Positions 1 through 8,059 of a stretch of 64,000 nucleotides of DNA are shown here, piece by piece; position 1 is the first letter of the stretch; each line of letters begins with the position of its first letter. Origin of the DNA: Candidatus Krumholzibacteriia bacterium (lineage in GTDB: Bacteria; Krumholzibacteriota; Krumholzibacteriia; G020349025); assembly GCA_035649275.1 (NCBI GenBank), contig DASRJW010000009.1, positions 1 through 64,000 on the forward strand, in the 5' to 3' direction. A program made the position numbers and the translations under genes. Under the pieces are notes generated by a model. That model was given only the letters and a program-made list of their open reading frames with translations. It made no database searches and was not told where the DNA came from.

Positions 1-1313
1 GTCGTGCCGTTGTAGGCCGAATTCCGTTTGAGACCCGTGGCGGTCACTTGCTCCACCAAGATAGTCGCGCCGGCGAAGGTCGTTGTCAGGTTGTCGGTCA
101 CCTGCACGCTGTGGACGGGGACATCGCCGCTGTTCTCGACCCGGATCCGGTAGGTGAGGGTGTAGGTGCCGTTGCCGTTGTTCGTCGAGGATCCGACGAC
201 GGTCTTGGCGACGCCGAGCTCCGGAGACTCGCTGAAGGTGACGTTGGTCGGCGCGCTGTCGTCGCCAGGATCGCCGTTGCCGTTCGCATCCGGCGTCGCC
301 CCCGCGGTCGAAGCATCGTTGAGGGGTGTTCCGCCAGTGCTCGTGGCGCTCCCCGTGGCGCTGTTGCCATAGGGGCCGAGATCGGACCCCGGTGTCACCC
401 GCACTCGGAGATCCACGGATCCGCTCACGCCGGTCGCCAGGAGATCCGTGCCGGCGAGGAGATTCCTGTGCGTCGTGCCGTTGTAGTTCGAGCTGGCCGT
501 GAGGCCCGATCCCGTCACCTCCTCCACGACGACGGCGGCGCCACCAAAGGTCATCGTCAGGTTGTCGGTCACCTGCACGCCGTGGATGGTGACGTCGCCG
601 CTGTTCTCGACCCGGACGCGATAGGTGAGCGTGTAGGTGCCGTCGCCGTTGTTCGTCGGCCCCGCGACCACGGCTTTCGCCACGCCGATCTCGGGGGACT
701 CGCTGAAGGTGACCTCTGTCGGTGTGGCGTCGTCGCTGGGATCGCCATTGCCATCGGGATCGGGGTCGGAGCCGGCGGTCGAGACGTCGGACACGGGACT
801 CCCACCAGCGCCCAGCGCGCTCCCCGTGGCACTGTTGTCGTAGGGACCGAGGGCCTCGCCCGTCGTCACCGTCACGGTCAGGTCAACGACGCCGCTGCCT
901 CCGACCGCCAGGCTGTCGCTCCCTGCCAGCAGGTTCGTATCCCCAGAGCCATCGAAGGCAGGGTTCGTGGCGAAGTCGGAGCTGCTCACGGACGACACGC
1001 TGAAGCTCGTGGCGGCAGCGAAGGTCGCCGCCAAATCGTCAGTCACCTGCAGGTTGGACAGCGTCTCGTCCCCGCGGTTCTCCAACCGGATCCGGTAGGT
1101 CACGGTGTGGGTGCCATCGCCGTGGTTCACCGGCCCGGCGGATACCGACTTCGCCAGGCCGAGCTGCGGGAGGTCGGCAATGCCAGGGGGAGGCGTGCTC
1201 GCCCAACGGGCGGGTGCCATGGCCGCGATCGCAGCCACGAGGAGACCGCCCACCAGGGTTCTCGACGGAATATGGGAGGTTCGGTTGGGGAAACGGCGAG
1301 ACCAGAGCACCAT
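1..1313 (-). CDS. DUF11-repeat cell-surface protein (3' end outside window)
   Basis: The reading frame is open from an ATG at 1313 leftward to the window edge, so the C-terminus is missing. The N-terminus (basic stretch, then a hydrophobic segment ending near PARWA) looks like a signal peptide. After it come at least three copies of a roughly 157-residue unit with the DUF11/TIGR01451 hallmarks: NNGDGTYTLTYR, ENSGDVTIHGVQVTDNL and GPYDNSATG. The repeat period is visible in the DNA as 471 bp (the GCTGAAGGTG segment at about 231 recurs at about 702). Between beta-sandwich units are Asp/Gly-rich links such as DPDPDGNGDPSDD. Such proteins are generally secreted or surface anchored and of unknown ligand. 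It is divergently transcribed from the gene at 1697. Confidence 0.85.
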   Translation of the reverse strand, partial: MVLWSRRFPNRTSHIPSRTLVGGLLVAAIAAMAPARWASTPPPGIADLPQLGLAKSVSAGPVNHGDGTHTVTYRIRLENRGDETLSNLQVTDDLAATFAAATSFSVSSVSSSDFATNPAFDGSGDTNLLAGSDSLAVGGSGVVDLTVTVTTGEALGPYDNSATGSALGAGGSPVSDVSTAGSDPDPDGNGDPSDDATPTEVTFSESPEIGVAKAVVAGPTNNGDGTYTLTYRVRVENSGDVTIHGVQVTDNLTMTFGGAAVVVEEVTGSGLTASSNYNGTTHRNLLAGTDLLATGVSGSVDLRVRVTPGSDLGPYGNSATGSATSTGGTPLNDASTAGATPDANGNGDPGDDSAPTNVTFSESPELGVAKTVVGSSTNNGNGTYTLTYRIRVENSGDVPVHSVQVTDNLTTTFAGATILVEQVTATGLKRNSAYNGT

Positions 1314-1696
1314 CGACCCCGTAGCAGAGTATGCGCGGCGAATGCGGCCGTCCCGCTACAGCAAGCCAGGTGCCACGCAATGGGGGAGAATGGGGGACCA
1401 TCGTCCGTGATCGGTCCCGCGAGACGAGGGTCTGTGTGGTCTCTGCCCCAAACAGCACGAGATTGTCGTGACCGTGCGGGTGACATCACGAGATGGATTG
1501 GATCACTCGACGGCGATGATCGCGGGTGGTGCTGCGCATCGCACCAGTACTTCGGCGCAGGGGTCGATGGGCGAAAAGGCACAGCCGCGGCCCCGTGACC
1601 CAGTCCCCGACCTCGTGCCCGCGGTGCTTGGCACCCGTCTGCTAGAGTTGCCCCAGAGCCCCCTTGTCTCTGCTACCTCCTTCCGAAAGGACGACG
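1314..1696. other. Divergent intergenic region, no gene seen
   Basis: This 383-bp stretch separates two divergent secreted-protein genes. The open frames crossing it on both strands lack family features and look like high-GC shadows. The only functional element I can point to is the ribosome-binding sequence GAAAGG just before the ATG at 1697. No convincing promoter hexamers or hairpin terminator were found. Confidence 0.5.
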
Positions 1697-2344
1697 ATGA
1701 AGCACTGGCTATCGACCTTTGGGTTCGTCTCCGGGGCCATCCTGCTGGCGGGTCTGCTGGCGGCCGGCACCGCCGGGGCAGCGGTGGTCCTCAGCTTCAC
1801 GGGGACCGTGACCGACGTGCAGGCCATCTTCACCAGCCCTCCTGCCGGGATCAGCGTCGGCAATCCGGTCAGCGGGACCGTCGTCTACACCACCGGCGGC
1901 GCCACCCCGGTGGAAGTCGGTCCCTCCGAGCGCGCCTACTTGTTCCCACCCGCATCGGGGCACGAAATCACCATCACGATCGGGACGCAGGTGTGGAAGT
2001 CCGACCTGCAAGGGGTCAGCCTTTGCAACGAGGAGTGCGGCGGCGACTACCTCGATTACACCGGCTTCTCCAACACCACGGTGAACTTCCCCGACAACCT
2101 CGGGTCGGGCATCCTGGCGCTCGAGTTCATCGATTCCGACCCGCCCTACGGCGTCCTCGACGGCCACGATTTGCCCAACGGGCCGGAAGACATCCATTTC
2201 GCCGAGGCGGGGACGAAGATGGGGACCGTGTCGTCCAGCAGCGGGTCCAGCTTCTGGGTCATCTCCTTCGACACGCAGTCCGAGACGGTGCCCGTCCGCG
2301 ACGTCACTTGGAGCGAGGTAAAGGCGCTCTTTTCCCGGCCATGA
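1697..2344 (+). CDS. Small secreted beta-rich protein with C-terminal TWSEVKALF tag
   Basis: A 215-residue protein starting at the ATG that follows GAAAGG; an in-frame upstream codon at 1664 has no such site. Residues 1-27 form a signal peptide (MKHW, hydrophobic core, cleavage near GTAGA). The mature part opens with VVLSFTGTVTDVQAIF, a pattern common at the N-terminus of PEP-CTERM-type extracellular proteins, but there is no PEP motif, transmembrane helix or basic tail at the C-terminus. Two cysteines lie close together (CNEEC). It ends in VTWSEVKALFSRP, closely matching the end of the otherwise unrelated protein at 4069-4866. Function unknown; export is inferred with good confidence. Confidence 0.8.
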   Translation: MKHWLSTFGFVSGAILLAGLLAAGTAGAAVVLSFTGTVTDVQAIFTSPPAGISVGNPVSGTVVYTTGGATPVEVGPSERAYLFPPASGHEITITIGTQVWKSDLQGVSLCNEECGGDYLDYTGFSNTTVNFPDNLGSGILALEFIDSDPPYGVLDGHDLPNGPEDIHFAEAGTKMGTVSSSSGSSFWVISFDTQSETVPVRDVTWSEVKALFSRP

Positions 2345-2423
2345 GCCCTCCTCCGGCGCGCCAGATACACCCTGGAGACCGGTGGGCTGGATGCCCGGCT
2401 GGGTACCTGCTAGCATCCACGGC

Positions 2424-3872
2424 ATGACACGGACCCAGCGATCGAGGTCGCTGCTTCTCGTGTCGGTCGCGAGCTGTGTCCTGGCGAGCATGACTTGGAC
2501 GCCGGCGGTGCACGGCGCCGCTCCGGAGGCGCAGAAGGTACTGCCGTTCATCCAGGACGATTACCCGGCCGCCCTGGCGAAGGCGCGGGAGCTCGAGCTC
2601 CCGCTTTTCATCGAAGCCTGGGCGCCCTGGTGACACACCTGCCGCTCGATGCGCGCCTTCGTCTTCACCGACAAGGCGCTCGCCGGGCAGGCCGGGCGGT
2701 TCGTCTGGCTCGAGATCGACACGGAGAAGCGGGAAAACGCGCCCTTCCGGCAGCAGTACGTCGTGCCGGTGCTGCCATCGTTCTTCATCGTCGACCCGAC
2801 GAGTGAGAAGGTGCTGCTGCGCTGGGTGGGCGGCGCCACGGTGACGCAGCTGCAGAAGATGCTCGACGAAGGTCGAGCCGCCATGAATGGGCAGGTCGCG
2901 GCCAAGTCGGGCGCGTCCGCCTCGCACACGGGCAGCAAGCAAGCGAAAGCACCGAGCGAGAACACCGCGCCGGCGACCCCGGGGGGTGCCGACGCCCTCC
3001 TGGCGCGGGCCGATGGCTTGTTTGGCGAGGGCAAGAACGCCGAGGCCGCCACGGCGTTCCGCGATGCCCTGGCGCAAGCCCCGGCGGACTGGCCGCCGCG
3101 AGGACGTGCGACCGAGTCCCTCCTGTTCGCCCTGCTGGATACGGATGCGAACGAGGCGTGCGCCACCCTCGCCCGCGATACTTTCCCAGCGCTACGCAAC
3201 ACGCCTTCCGCGGCCAACGTCGCGGCGCTGGGCCTCGAGGCAGCGCTGGGTCTGCCGGAGGAGAATCAGGCGCGCGCCGGGCTCGTCGCGGCGCTCGAAA
3301 CAGACGCGCTCGCCGTCGTCGGCGACGAGAAGCTCGACGTCGCGGCCGACGACCGCTCCGGCGTCTACCTGATCCTCGTCGACGCACGCAAAGAAGCGAA
3401 GGACGAAGCAGGAGTCAAAGCCATGGCCCAACGCTGGGCCACCTTCCTCGAAAAGGCGGCGAATGCGGCCGCGTCACCCGCGGGTCGCACCGTCTTCGAT
3501 CCTCACCGGCTCACGGCGTACATCACGCTCGGCGAACCGGCCCGAGCCCTCCCGATGTTGGAAGCCTCCGAACGCGACTTCCCGGACGACTACAACCCAC
3601 CCGCGCGACTCGCCGTCGCTTACAAGGAGCTCAAGCGCTGGGACGAGGCGATCGCCGCCTCGCAGCGCGCCCTCGAGCGCGCGTACGGCCCGCGCAAGCT
3701 CCGCATCTATCAGAACCTGGCGGACATCCAGGGGGGCCGTGGCGATTCCAGTGCGGCGCGCGCCACCCTGGAGGAAGCGCTGCAGCTCGCCGAGTCCCTG
3801 CCACCGGGACAGCGCAACGAAAACACCATCGCCGGCCTGAAGAAGAAGATCGACGCCTTACCCGTGCAGTGA
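2424..3872 (+). CDS. Candidate selenoprotein: thioredoxin-fold (UxxC) protein with TPR domain
   Basis: Read as one frame from the ATG at 2424 this is 482 residues with a single in-frame TGA at 2631-2633 (residue 70). The codons around it give EAWAPW-U-HTCRSM, so the TGA lies exactly where the first cysteine of a thioredoxin CxxC should be, with the resolving Cys at 73. The fold is intact on both sides: signal peptide at residues 1-30, FIEAWAPW strand before, cis-proline segment VLPSFFIVDP (Pro118) after. A linker (about 150-190) leads to TPR-like helices to the C-terminus. Likely a periplasmic thiol oxidoreductase of the TlpA/DsbD-gamma type. A stable hairpin begins 19 nt after the TGA. Alternatives are a nonsense mutation or a sequencing error in a Cys codon (TGC/TGT to TGA). 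The selenocysteine genes themselves are not in this window. Confidence 0.75.
2653..2679 (+). promoter_or_regulatory. Hairpin downstream of the in-frame TGA, candidate bacterial SECIS
   Basis: The arms GCGCCTT (2653-2659) and AAGGCGC (2673-2679) pair perfectly. A bulged C (2660), then GTC/GAC (2661-2663 with 2670-2672), close a six-base loop TTCACC. Bacterial SECIS elements lie inside the coding region just 3' of the UGA, and this loop starts 31 nt after it, within the usual range. The loop lacks the guanosine usually seen in its first two positions, so SelB recognition is uncertain. Confidence 0.4.
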
Positions 3873-3953
3873 CGGGCCCCCGTGATCCTTGCGGTCACTG
3901 TCCTCGTACGCCGCGGCATGACCCACGCGCGCTCCCCTGGTGAAAAGACCCTC

Positions 3954-3983
3954 TTGACGCTGCCGGGGAAGCCGGCGCAGAAT
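3954..3983 (+). promoter_or_regulatory. Possible sigma-70-type promoter upstream of the 4069 gene
   Basis: TTGACG (3954-3959) and CAGAAT (3978-3983) are separated by 18 bp, in the 196-bp gap before the gene. The match is 5/6 and 4/6 to consensus; it is a sequence match only. Confidence 0.35.
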
Positions 3984-4068
3984 CACGTCCCCCCAAGGCA
4001 ACACGGTGCCGTAGGTTTGCCCGCTCGCGGGCTTCGACGCGCCGTTTCTCATCAAGGAGGCGACTCTC

Positions 4069-4866
4069 ATGTTCCGACAGCTTCCGAGTGTTGTTACACT
4101 GGTCGCCCTCGCCCTCACCAGTCTGCCCGCTTGGGGTTCGGACGGCGACATCGCCATCGTCGCCGGGCTCCTCGACAAGCACGGCCGCAAGTTCCAAGGG
4201 GCCGAATGCGATTATTGGCTCATCAAGTGGAACGATGCGTCCGAAACCGGGGTGCCGCCCTTCGGCACCTGCACGCCGCCGACGCTGAAGGTCTACGCCG
4301 TCCTCGAAGGTGCCAGTGCCCAGGGCATCACCGGTGTGGAGTTCGCCGTCCGCATCGGCCCGGATGGATTCCCCGACCTCGGGTACATCATGTTCGAGAT
4401 TCCCGCTCCCGGGGCGACGGTGACTCTTGGCAGTGCTTTCACTCCTCCCGATCCGGAGCGGCGCGGCATGAATATCACCTGGGATACTTGCCAGACCGGA
4501 GATCAGGGTCGCAGGTTGCTCGAAACAATCGTGGTGATCCCGACCGTGCCTTGCGGCCCGTCCCAGAGGCCGCCGGAGTTCCAGATGACCGTGAGCCAGC
4601 ACTCCCATCCCTCGAACATCTATTTCCGTTGCCCCCTGTTCACCCTCTGCGACGGACCCGTGTACACCAAGGTCTGCCTCGGAGACGACATCGTGCTTTG
4701 CCAAACGCAGACCCCACCCTTCCCGAACGACTCGCAGTGTTCCACCAGCGGTCGTTTCGTCATCAACGGATCGGGAAGCTTGGGGAGTTGTGGCGTGCCG
4801 AAGGGGTTCGCTCCGGCACCTCTGGAGCAAGGCACGTGGAGCGAACTGAAGTCGCTCTATCGTTGA
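4069..4866 (+). CDS. Cysteine-rich secreted protein with C-terminal TWSELKSLY tag
   Basis: A 265-residue protein preceded by AAGGAGG at good spacing. Residues 1-23 are a signal peptide ending at LPAWGS. The mature protein holds a dozen or so cysteines, many in the second half (for example FRCPLFTLCDG, KVCLGDD, GSCGVPKG), suggesting disulfides and life outside the cytoplasm. No domain is recognised. It ends in GTWSELKSLYR, nearly the same tail as the unrelated protein ending at 2344. A hairpin terminator follows the stop codon by about 20 bp, so it is probably a single-gene transcript with the promoter near 3954. Confidence 0.8.
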   Translation: MFRQLPSVVTLVALALTSLPAWGSDGDIAIVAGLLDKHGRKFQGAECDYWLIKWNDASETGVPPFGTCTPPTLKVYAVLEGASAQGITGVEFAVRIGPDGFPDLGYIMFEIPAPGATVTLGSAFTPPDPERRGMNITWDTCQTGDQGRRLLETIVVIPTVPCGPSQRPPEFQMTVSQHSHPSNIYFRCPLFTLCDGPVYTKVCLGDDIVLCQTQTPPFPNDSQCSTSGRFVINGSGSLGSCGVPKGFAPAPLEQGTWSELKSLYR

Positions 4867-4887
4867 ATCCCTGATTGGGCTGTCTCT

Positions 4888-4922
4888 CCAGGGCCTCCCG
4901 CGGCGGTCGCGAGAGGCCCTGG
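4888..4922 (+). terminator. Hairpin terminator after the 4069-4866 gene
   Basis: CCAGGGCCTC (4888-4897) and GAGGCCCTGG (4913-4922) are a perfect 10-bp inverted repeat around a 15-nt GC-rich loop that can pair further. The following bases (TGTTCTCGG) are only weakly T-rich. It separates this gene from the serine dehydratase operon. Confidence 0.6.
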
Positions 4923-5160
4923 TGTTCTCGGCCCGTTGACGAACGCCTTCGACATCGACCGCGCTCGTGCGCCTTCGCGGACGAGATCCACGCCACTGGA
5001 CCTGTCCGTACCCGGGTGGTACGGTATTGTCGTTCGCGAAAAGCGCCAGCACGAGATTCGAGGTATTCCTCCACCCACTTTGGGGACAAGTCACAGGAGT
5101 GGGAGTTGTGTTCGCCGTCGCGGGAAAGGCGGGCGCGATCCGAAAGAATTGGAGCGAGAG

Positions 5161-6765
5161 ATGAAGCGCGAGGATTCCGGCCCAGAGATCTTTCAGCCCG
5201 AGAAAGAGCTGAACGCGGCAGCGATTCCGCCGGGCGTCGACCGTCGCACTTTCCTGATGCGGAGCGCCATCATCACCTCGACGGCGGTCATCATGGGTCT
5301 TCCGGTTGTGGCGGAAGCACAAGCCAAGGGCGCCACCGCCGCACCTCCCAAGGTCCCCGACTTGTCACCCGAGCTCAACGTGGTGAAGAAGTCGAAGGGT
5401 CCGATCATGACCACGCTGGAGGAGTTCTACAAGGTGGGCCCCGGGCCCTCCAGCTCGCACACCATCGGCCCGATGCGCATCACCTACGATTTCTACAAAC
5501 GCTGCACCAAGCTGCCGGCGGACCAACTGGCGAAGGTCACCGGGATCAAGGTCCACCTCTTCGGCAGCCTGAGCGCCACCGGGAAGGGGCATGGCACGGA
5601 GCGCGCCGCCCTCGCCGGCGTGCTCGGCAAAGAGCCCGCGACCGTCGCGCCGGAGTTCCTCGACGGCCTGGCCGCGGACCCCGGGAAGAGCTATCCCGTG
5701 ACGCTCGGCGGCAAGACACTCAACCTGTCGCTCAAGGACATCGTCTACGACTCGGCCAAGGGTGACTTCCCGCACCCCAACACCATGACCTGCAAGCTGA
5801 TGGGCGGCGACAAGGCGATCTACGAGCTCGAGTACTACTCGGTGGGTGGCGGCTTCATCGAGTGGAAGGGCTACGAGCCGCCGAAGAAGGGCCAACCCAA
5901 GTATCCCTACGCCACGATGAAGGAGCTGCAGGCGCACGCGACAGCGAGCAAGCTCTCCTTCGCGCAGGTCGTCCTCACCAACGAGGTGGCTGTCTCCGGC
6001 AAGAGCGAGGCAGAGATCAACGCCTTCCTCGACAAGATTTCCGGGGCCATGGTCAACATCGTCAAGTCCGGGCTGAACGCGCCGTCGAGCACGCTGCCCG
6101 GGCCCATCAAGCTCAAAACCAAGGCCGGCGAGGTCTACAAGCGCGCCATGGACGACACCTTCGAGAAACAGCGCGGCGTGGGAGTCGTGTCGGCGTACGC
6201 GCTCGCCGGATCGGAGGAGAACGCCCGCGGCCACTTGGTGGTCACCGCGCCGACGGGTGGATCGGCCGGAGTGATCCCCGCCTTGGTCTACGCCCTCGGC
6301 GAGGGCGGGCGCAACTTGCCGCAGGAGAAGATCCGCAGCGGCCTCCTCGCCGCGGCGGCGATCGGGTACCTCTGCAAGCACAACGCCACCCTCTCGGGAG
6401 CCGAAGGTGGGTGTCAGGCGGAGATCGGCGTCGCTTCCGCGATGGGAGCGGCCCTCATTGCCCAGGCCCACGATTTCGACCATCAGGTGATCGCGAACTC
6501 CGCCGAATCGGCGCTGCAGCACCACCTGGGCATGACCTGCGATCCCGTGGCGGGCTACGTGCAGGTGCCCTGCATCGAGCGCTGTGCCTTCGGCGCCGTC
6601 AAGGCGTGGACCGGCTTCATGATCGCGAGCAACGAGATTCCGGCCAACCGTCGTCTCGACTTCGACACGACCGTGACCGCCATGGCGCTCACCGCCAAGG
6701 AGATGAACTCGAAGTACAAGGAGACCTCCGAGGGCGGCCTGGCCGTCTCGGTGACGCTTTGCTAG
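5161..6765 (+). CDS. sdaA: Iron-sulfur L-serine dehydratase with a twin-arginine signal
   Basis: Converts L-serine to pyruvate and ammonia. The 534-residue frame starts at the ATG after GGAGCGAGAG; an upstream in-frame ATG (4936) lacks such a site. The beta domain has GPSSSHTIGPM (about 95-105) and the alpha domain GAEGGCQAE, CDPVAG and PCIERC. Cys418, Cys460 and Cys471 have spacings 42 and 11, the same as the three [4Fe-4S] ligands of the well-studied single-chain family member, so the enzyme looks intact. Unusually, residues 26-55 form a Tat-type leader: DRRTFLMRSA, a hydrophobic stretch, then AEAQA. Export of a prefolded Fe-S enzyme through Tat would make chemical sense, but serine dehydratases are normally cytosolic. 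First gene of an operon running to pflA. Confidence 0.93.
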   Translation: MKREDSGPEIFQPEKELNAAAIPPGVDRRTFLMRSAIITSTAVIMGLPVVAEAQAKGATAAPPKVPDLSPELNVVKKSKGPIMTTLEEFYKVGPGPSSSHTIGPMRITYDFYKRCTKLPADQLAKVTGIKVHLFGSLSATGKGHGTERAALAGVLGKEPATVAPEFLDGLAADPGKSYPVTLGGKTLNLSLKDIVYDSAKGDFPHPNTMTCKLMGGDKAIYELEYYSVGGGFIEWKGYEPPKKGQPKYPYATMKELQAHATASKLSFAQVVLTNEVAVSGKSEAEINAFLDKISGAMVNIVKSGLNAPSSTLPGPIKLKTKAGEVYKRAMDDTFEKQRGVGVVSAYALAGSEENARGHLVVTAPTGGSAGVIPALVYALGEGGRNLPQEKIRSGLLAAAAIGYLCKHNATLSGAEGGCQAEIGVASAMGAALIAQAHDFDHQVIANSAESALQHHLGMTCDPVAGYVQVPCIERCAFGAVKAWTGFMIASNEIPANRRLDFDTTVTAMALTAKEMNSKYKETSEGGLAVSVTLC

Positions 6766-6802
6766 CGCCGGCCCGGGACACGAGGCAGACGGAGTCCGCC
6801 CA

Positions 6803-8059
6803 GTGAACCGCACCACCAGGGTGGCGGCCGTCGCTTGGCTGATCACGGCGGTGTACTACTTCTACCAGTACACGCTGCGCTCGGCACCGGCCGTCATGAT
6901 GCCGCAGCTCTCCGATGCCTTCGGCCTGAGCGCCATGGGCGTCGCCTCGATGGTCGGCCTCTTCTACTGGGGCTACTCCCCGTTCAGCCTGGTGGCAGGC
7001 GTCGCCATGGACCGTCTCGGACCGCGACGGGTCGTGCCACTGGGCGCGGCGGCGGTGGGCATCGGGGCCCTGCTGTTCGCTTCCGGGAACAACGCGGCGG
7101 CGAACGCCGGGCGGCTGTTGCAGGGCGCTGGCGGCGTGTTCGCGCTCGTCGGAGCCGTCTACATCGCCACGCAGAGCTTCCCCGCTTCCCGCGCGGCCAC
7201 GTTGATCGGAGCCACGCAGATGTTCGGCATGGCCGGGGGATCCGCCGGCCAATTCGTGGTCGGGCCGGTGATCGGGGCAGGGATCCCGTGGAATCGCTTC
7301 TGGTTCGGAATGGGTCTCGGGGGCCTGGTGATCGGAGCTCTGCTGTTCGTGCTCCTCCCGGAGCAGGAGAAGAAGCCACCGAGCGGCGACTGGCTGAAGA
7401 GCGCCGCACGCGCCATGGGCACGGTGTTCCGCAATCCGCAGTCGATCCTGTGCGGGATGATCGCGGGCCTGCTGTTCATCCCCACCACGATCTTCGACAT
7501 GATCTGGGGCGTGCGCTACCTGCAGGAAGCCCGCGGCTTCGAGTACGGGGCCGCAGTCATCCGCTCGGCGACGGTGCCGCTCGGGTGGATCATCGGCTGC
7601 CCGTTGCTGGGTTTCCTCTCGGACCGGCTCGGCCGGCGCAAGCCGGTGATCCTGACGGGCGCCGTCGTGCTTCTCGGCTGCCTCGCCTGGATCCTTCACG
7701 GCCCCGCCGGCGTCCTTCCTCCCTACCTGCTCGGCCTCGTGGCGGGGCTGGCATCGGGTGCGGCGATGCTGCCGTATACGGTGATCAAAGAGGCCAATCC
7801 GCCGGAGATGAGCGGCACCGCCACCGGGGTGATCAACTTCCTGAACTTCACCTTCAGCGCCGTGCTGGGTCCGGTCTTCGGCTGGGTGCTGACGACCGTC
7901 GCCAAGGGATCCAGTGTGAAGACGCTCGAGCACTATCAGACGGCGTTCGGGCCCCTCATGATCGGCGTCGGACTGGCCATCGTTCTCACCTTCATCCTGA
8001 AAGAAACGGGGCCCGCGGTGCGGCGGCCGGCCCCAGCTGTCGCCGGGAGGACTCCATGA
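6803..8059 (+). CDS. Major facilitator superfamily transporter
   Basis: A 418-residue, 12-helix MFS protein starting at GTG 6803, eight bases after GGAG and 37 bp behind the serine dehydratase. Typical MFS features are the loop 2-3 motif AMDRLGPRRVVP near residue 70 and the equivalent FLSDRLGRRKPV in the second half. Substrate cannot be read from sequence; the operon suggests uptake or exchange of serine, pyruvate, formate or acetate. If the serine dehydratase really acts outside the cytoplasm, pyruvate import is the economical guess. Its TGA overlaps the ATG of the phosphotransacetylase (ATGA), implying coupled translation. Confidence 0.88.
   Translation: MNRTTRVAAVAWLITAVYYFYQYTLRSAPAVMMPQLSDAFGLSAMGVASMVGLFYWGYSPFSLVAGVAMDRLGPRRVVPLGAAAVGIGALLFASGNNAAANAGRLLQGAGGVFALVGAVYIATQSFPASRAATLIGATQMFGMAGGSAGQFVVGPVIGAGIPWNRFWFGMGLGGLVIGALLFVLLPEQEKKPPSGDWLKSAARAMGTVFRNPQSILCGMIAGLLFIPTTIFDMIWGVRYLQEARGFEYGAAVIRSATVPLGWIIGCPLLGFLSDRLGRRKPVILTGAVVLLGCLAWILHGPAGVLPPYLLGLVAGLASGAAMLPYTVIKEANPPEMSGTATGVINFLNFTFSAVLGPVFGWVLTTVAKGSSVKTLEHYQTAFGPLMIGVGLAIVLTFILKETGPAVRRPAPAVAGRTP

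Noticed and set aside
48-1598. A 516-codon plus-strand frame at the left edge
   Set aside because: It is antisense to the DUF11-repeat protein, whose repeats explain its regular pattern.
6835-8055. Upstream extension of the phosphotransacetylase frame
   Set aside because: It overlaps the whole MFS transporter gene out of frame and has no natural protein composition; the ATGA overlap gives the real start.
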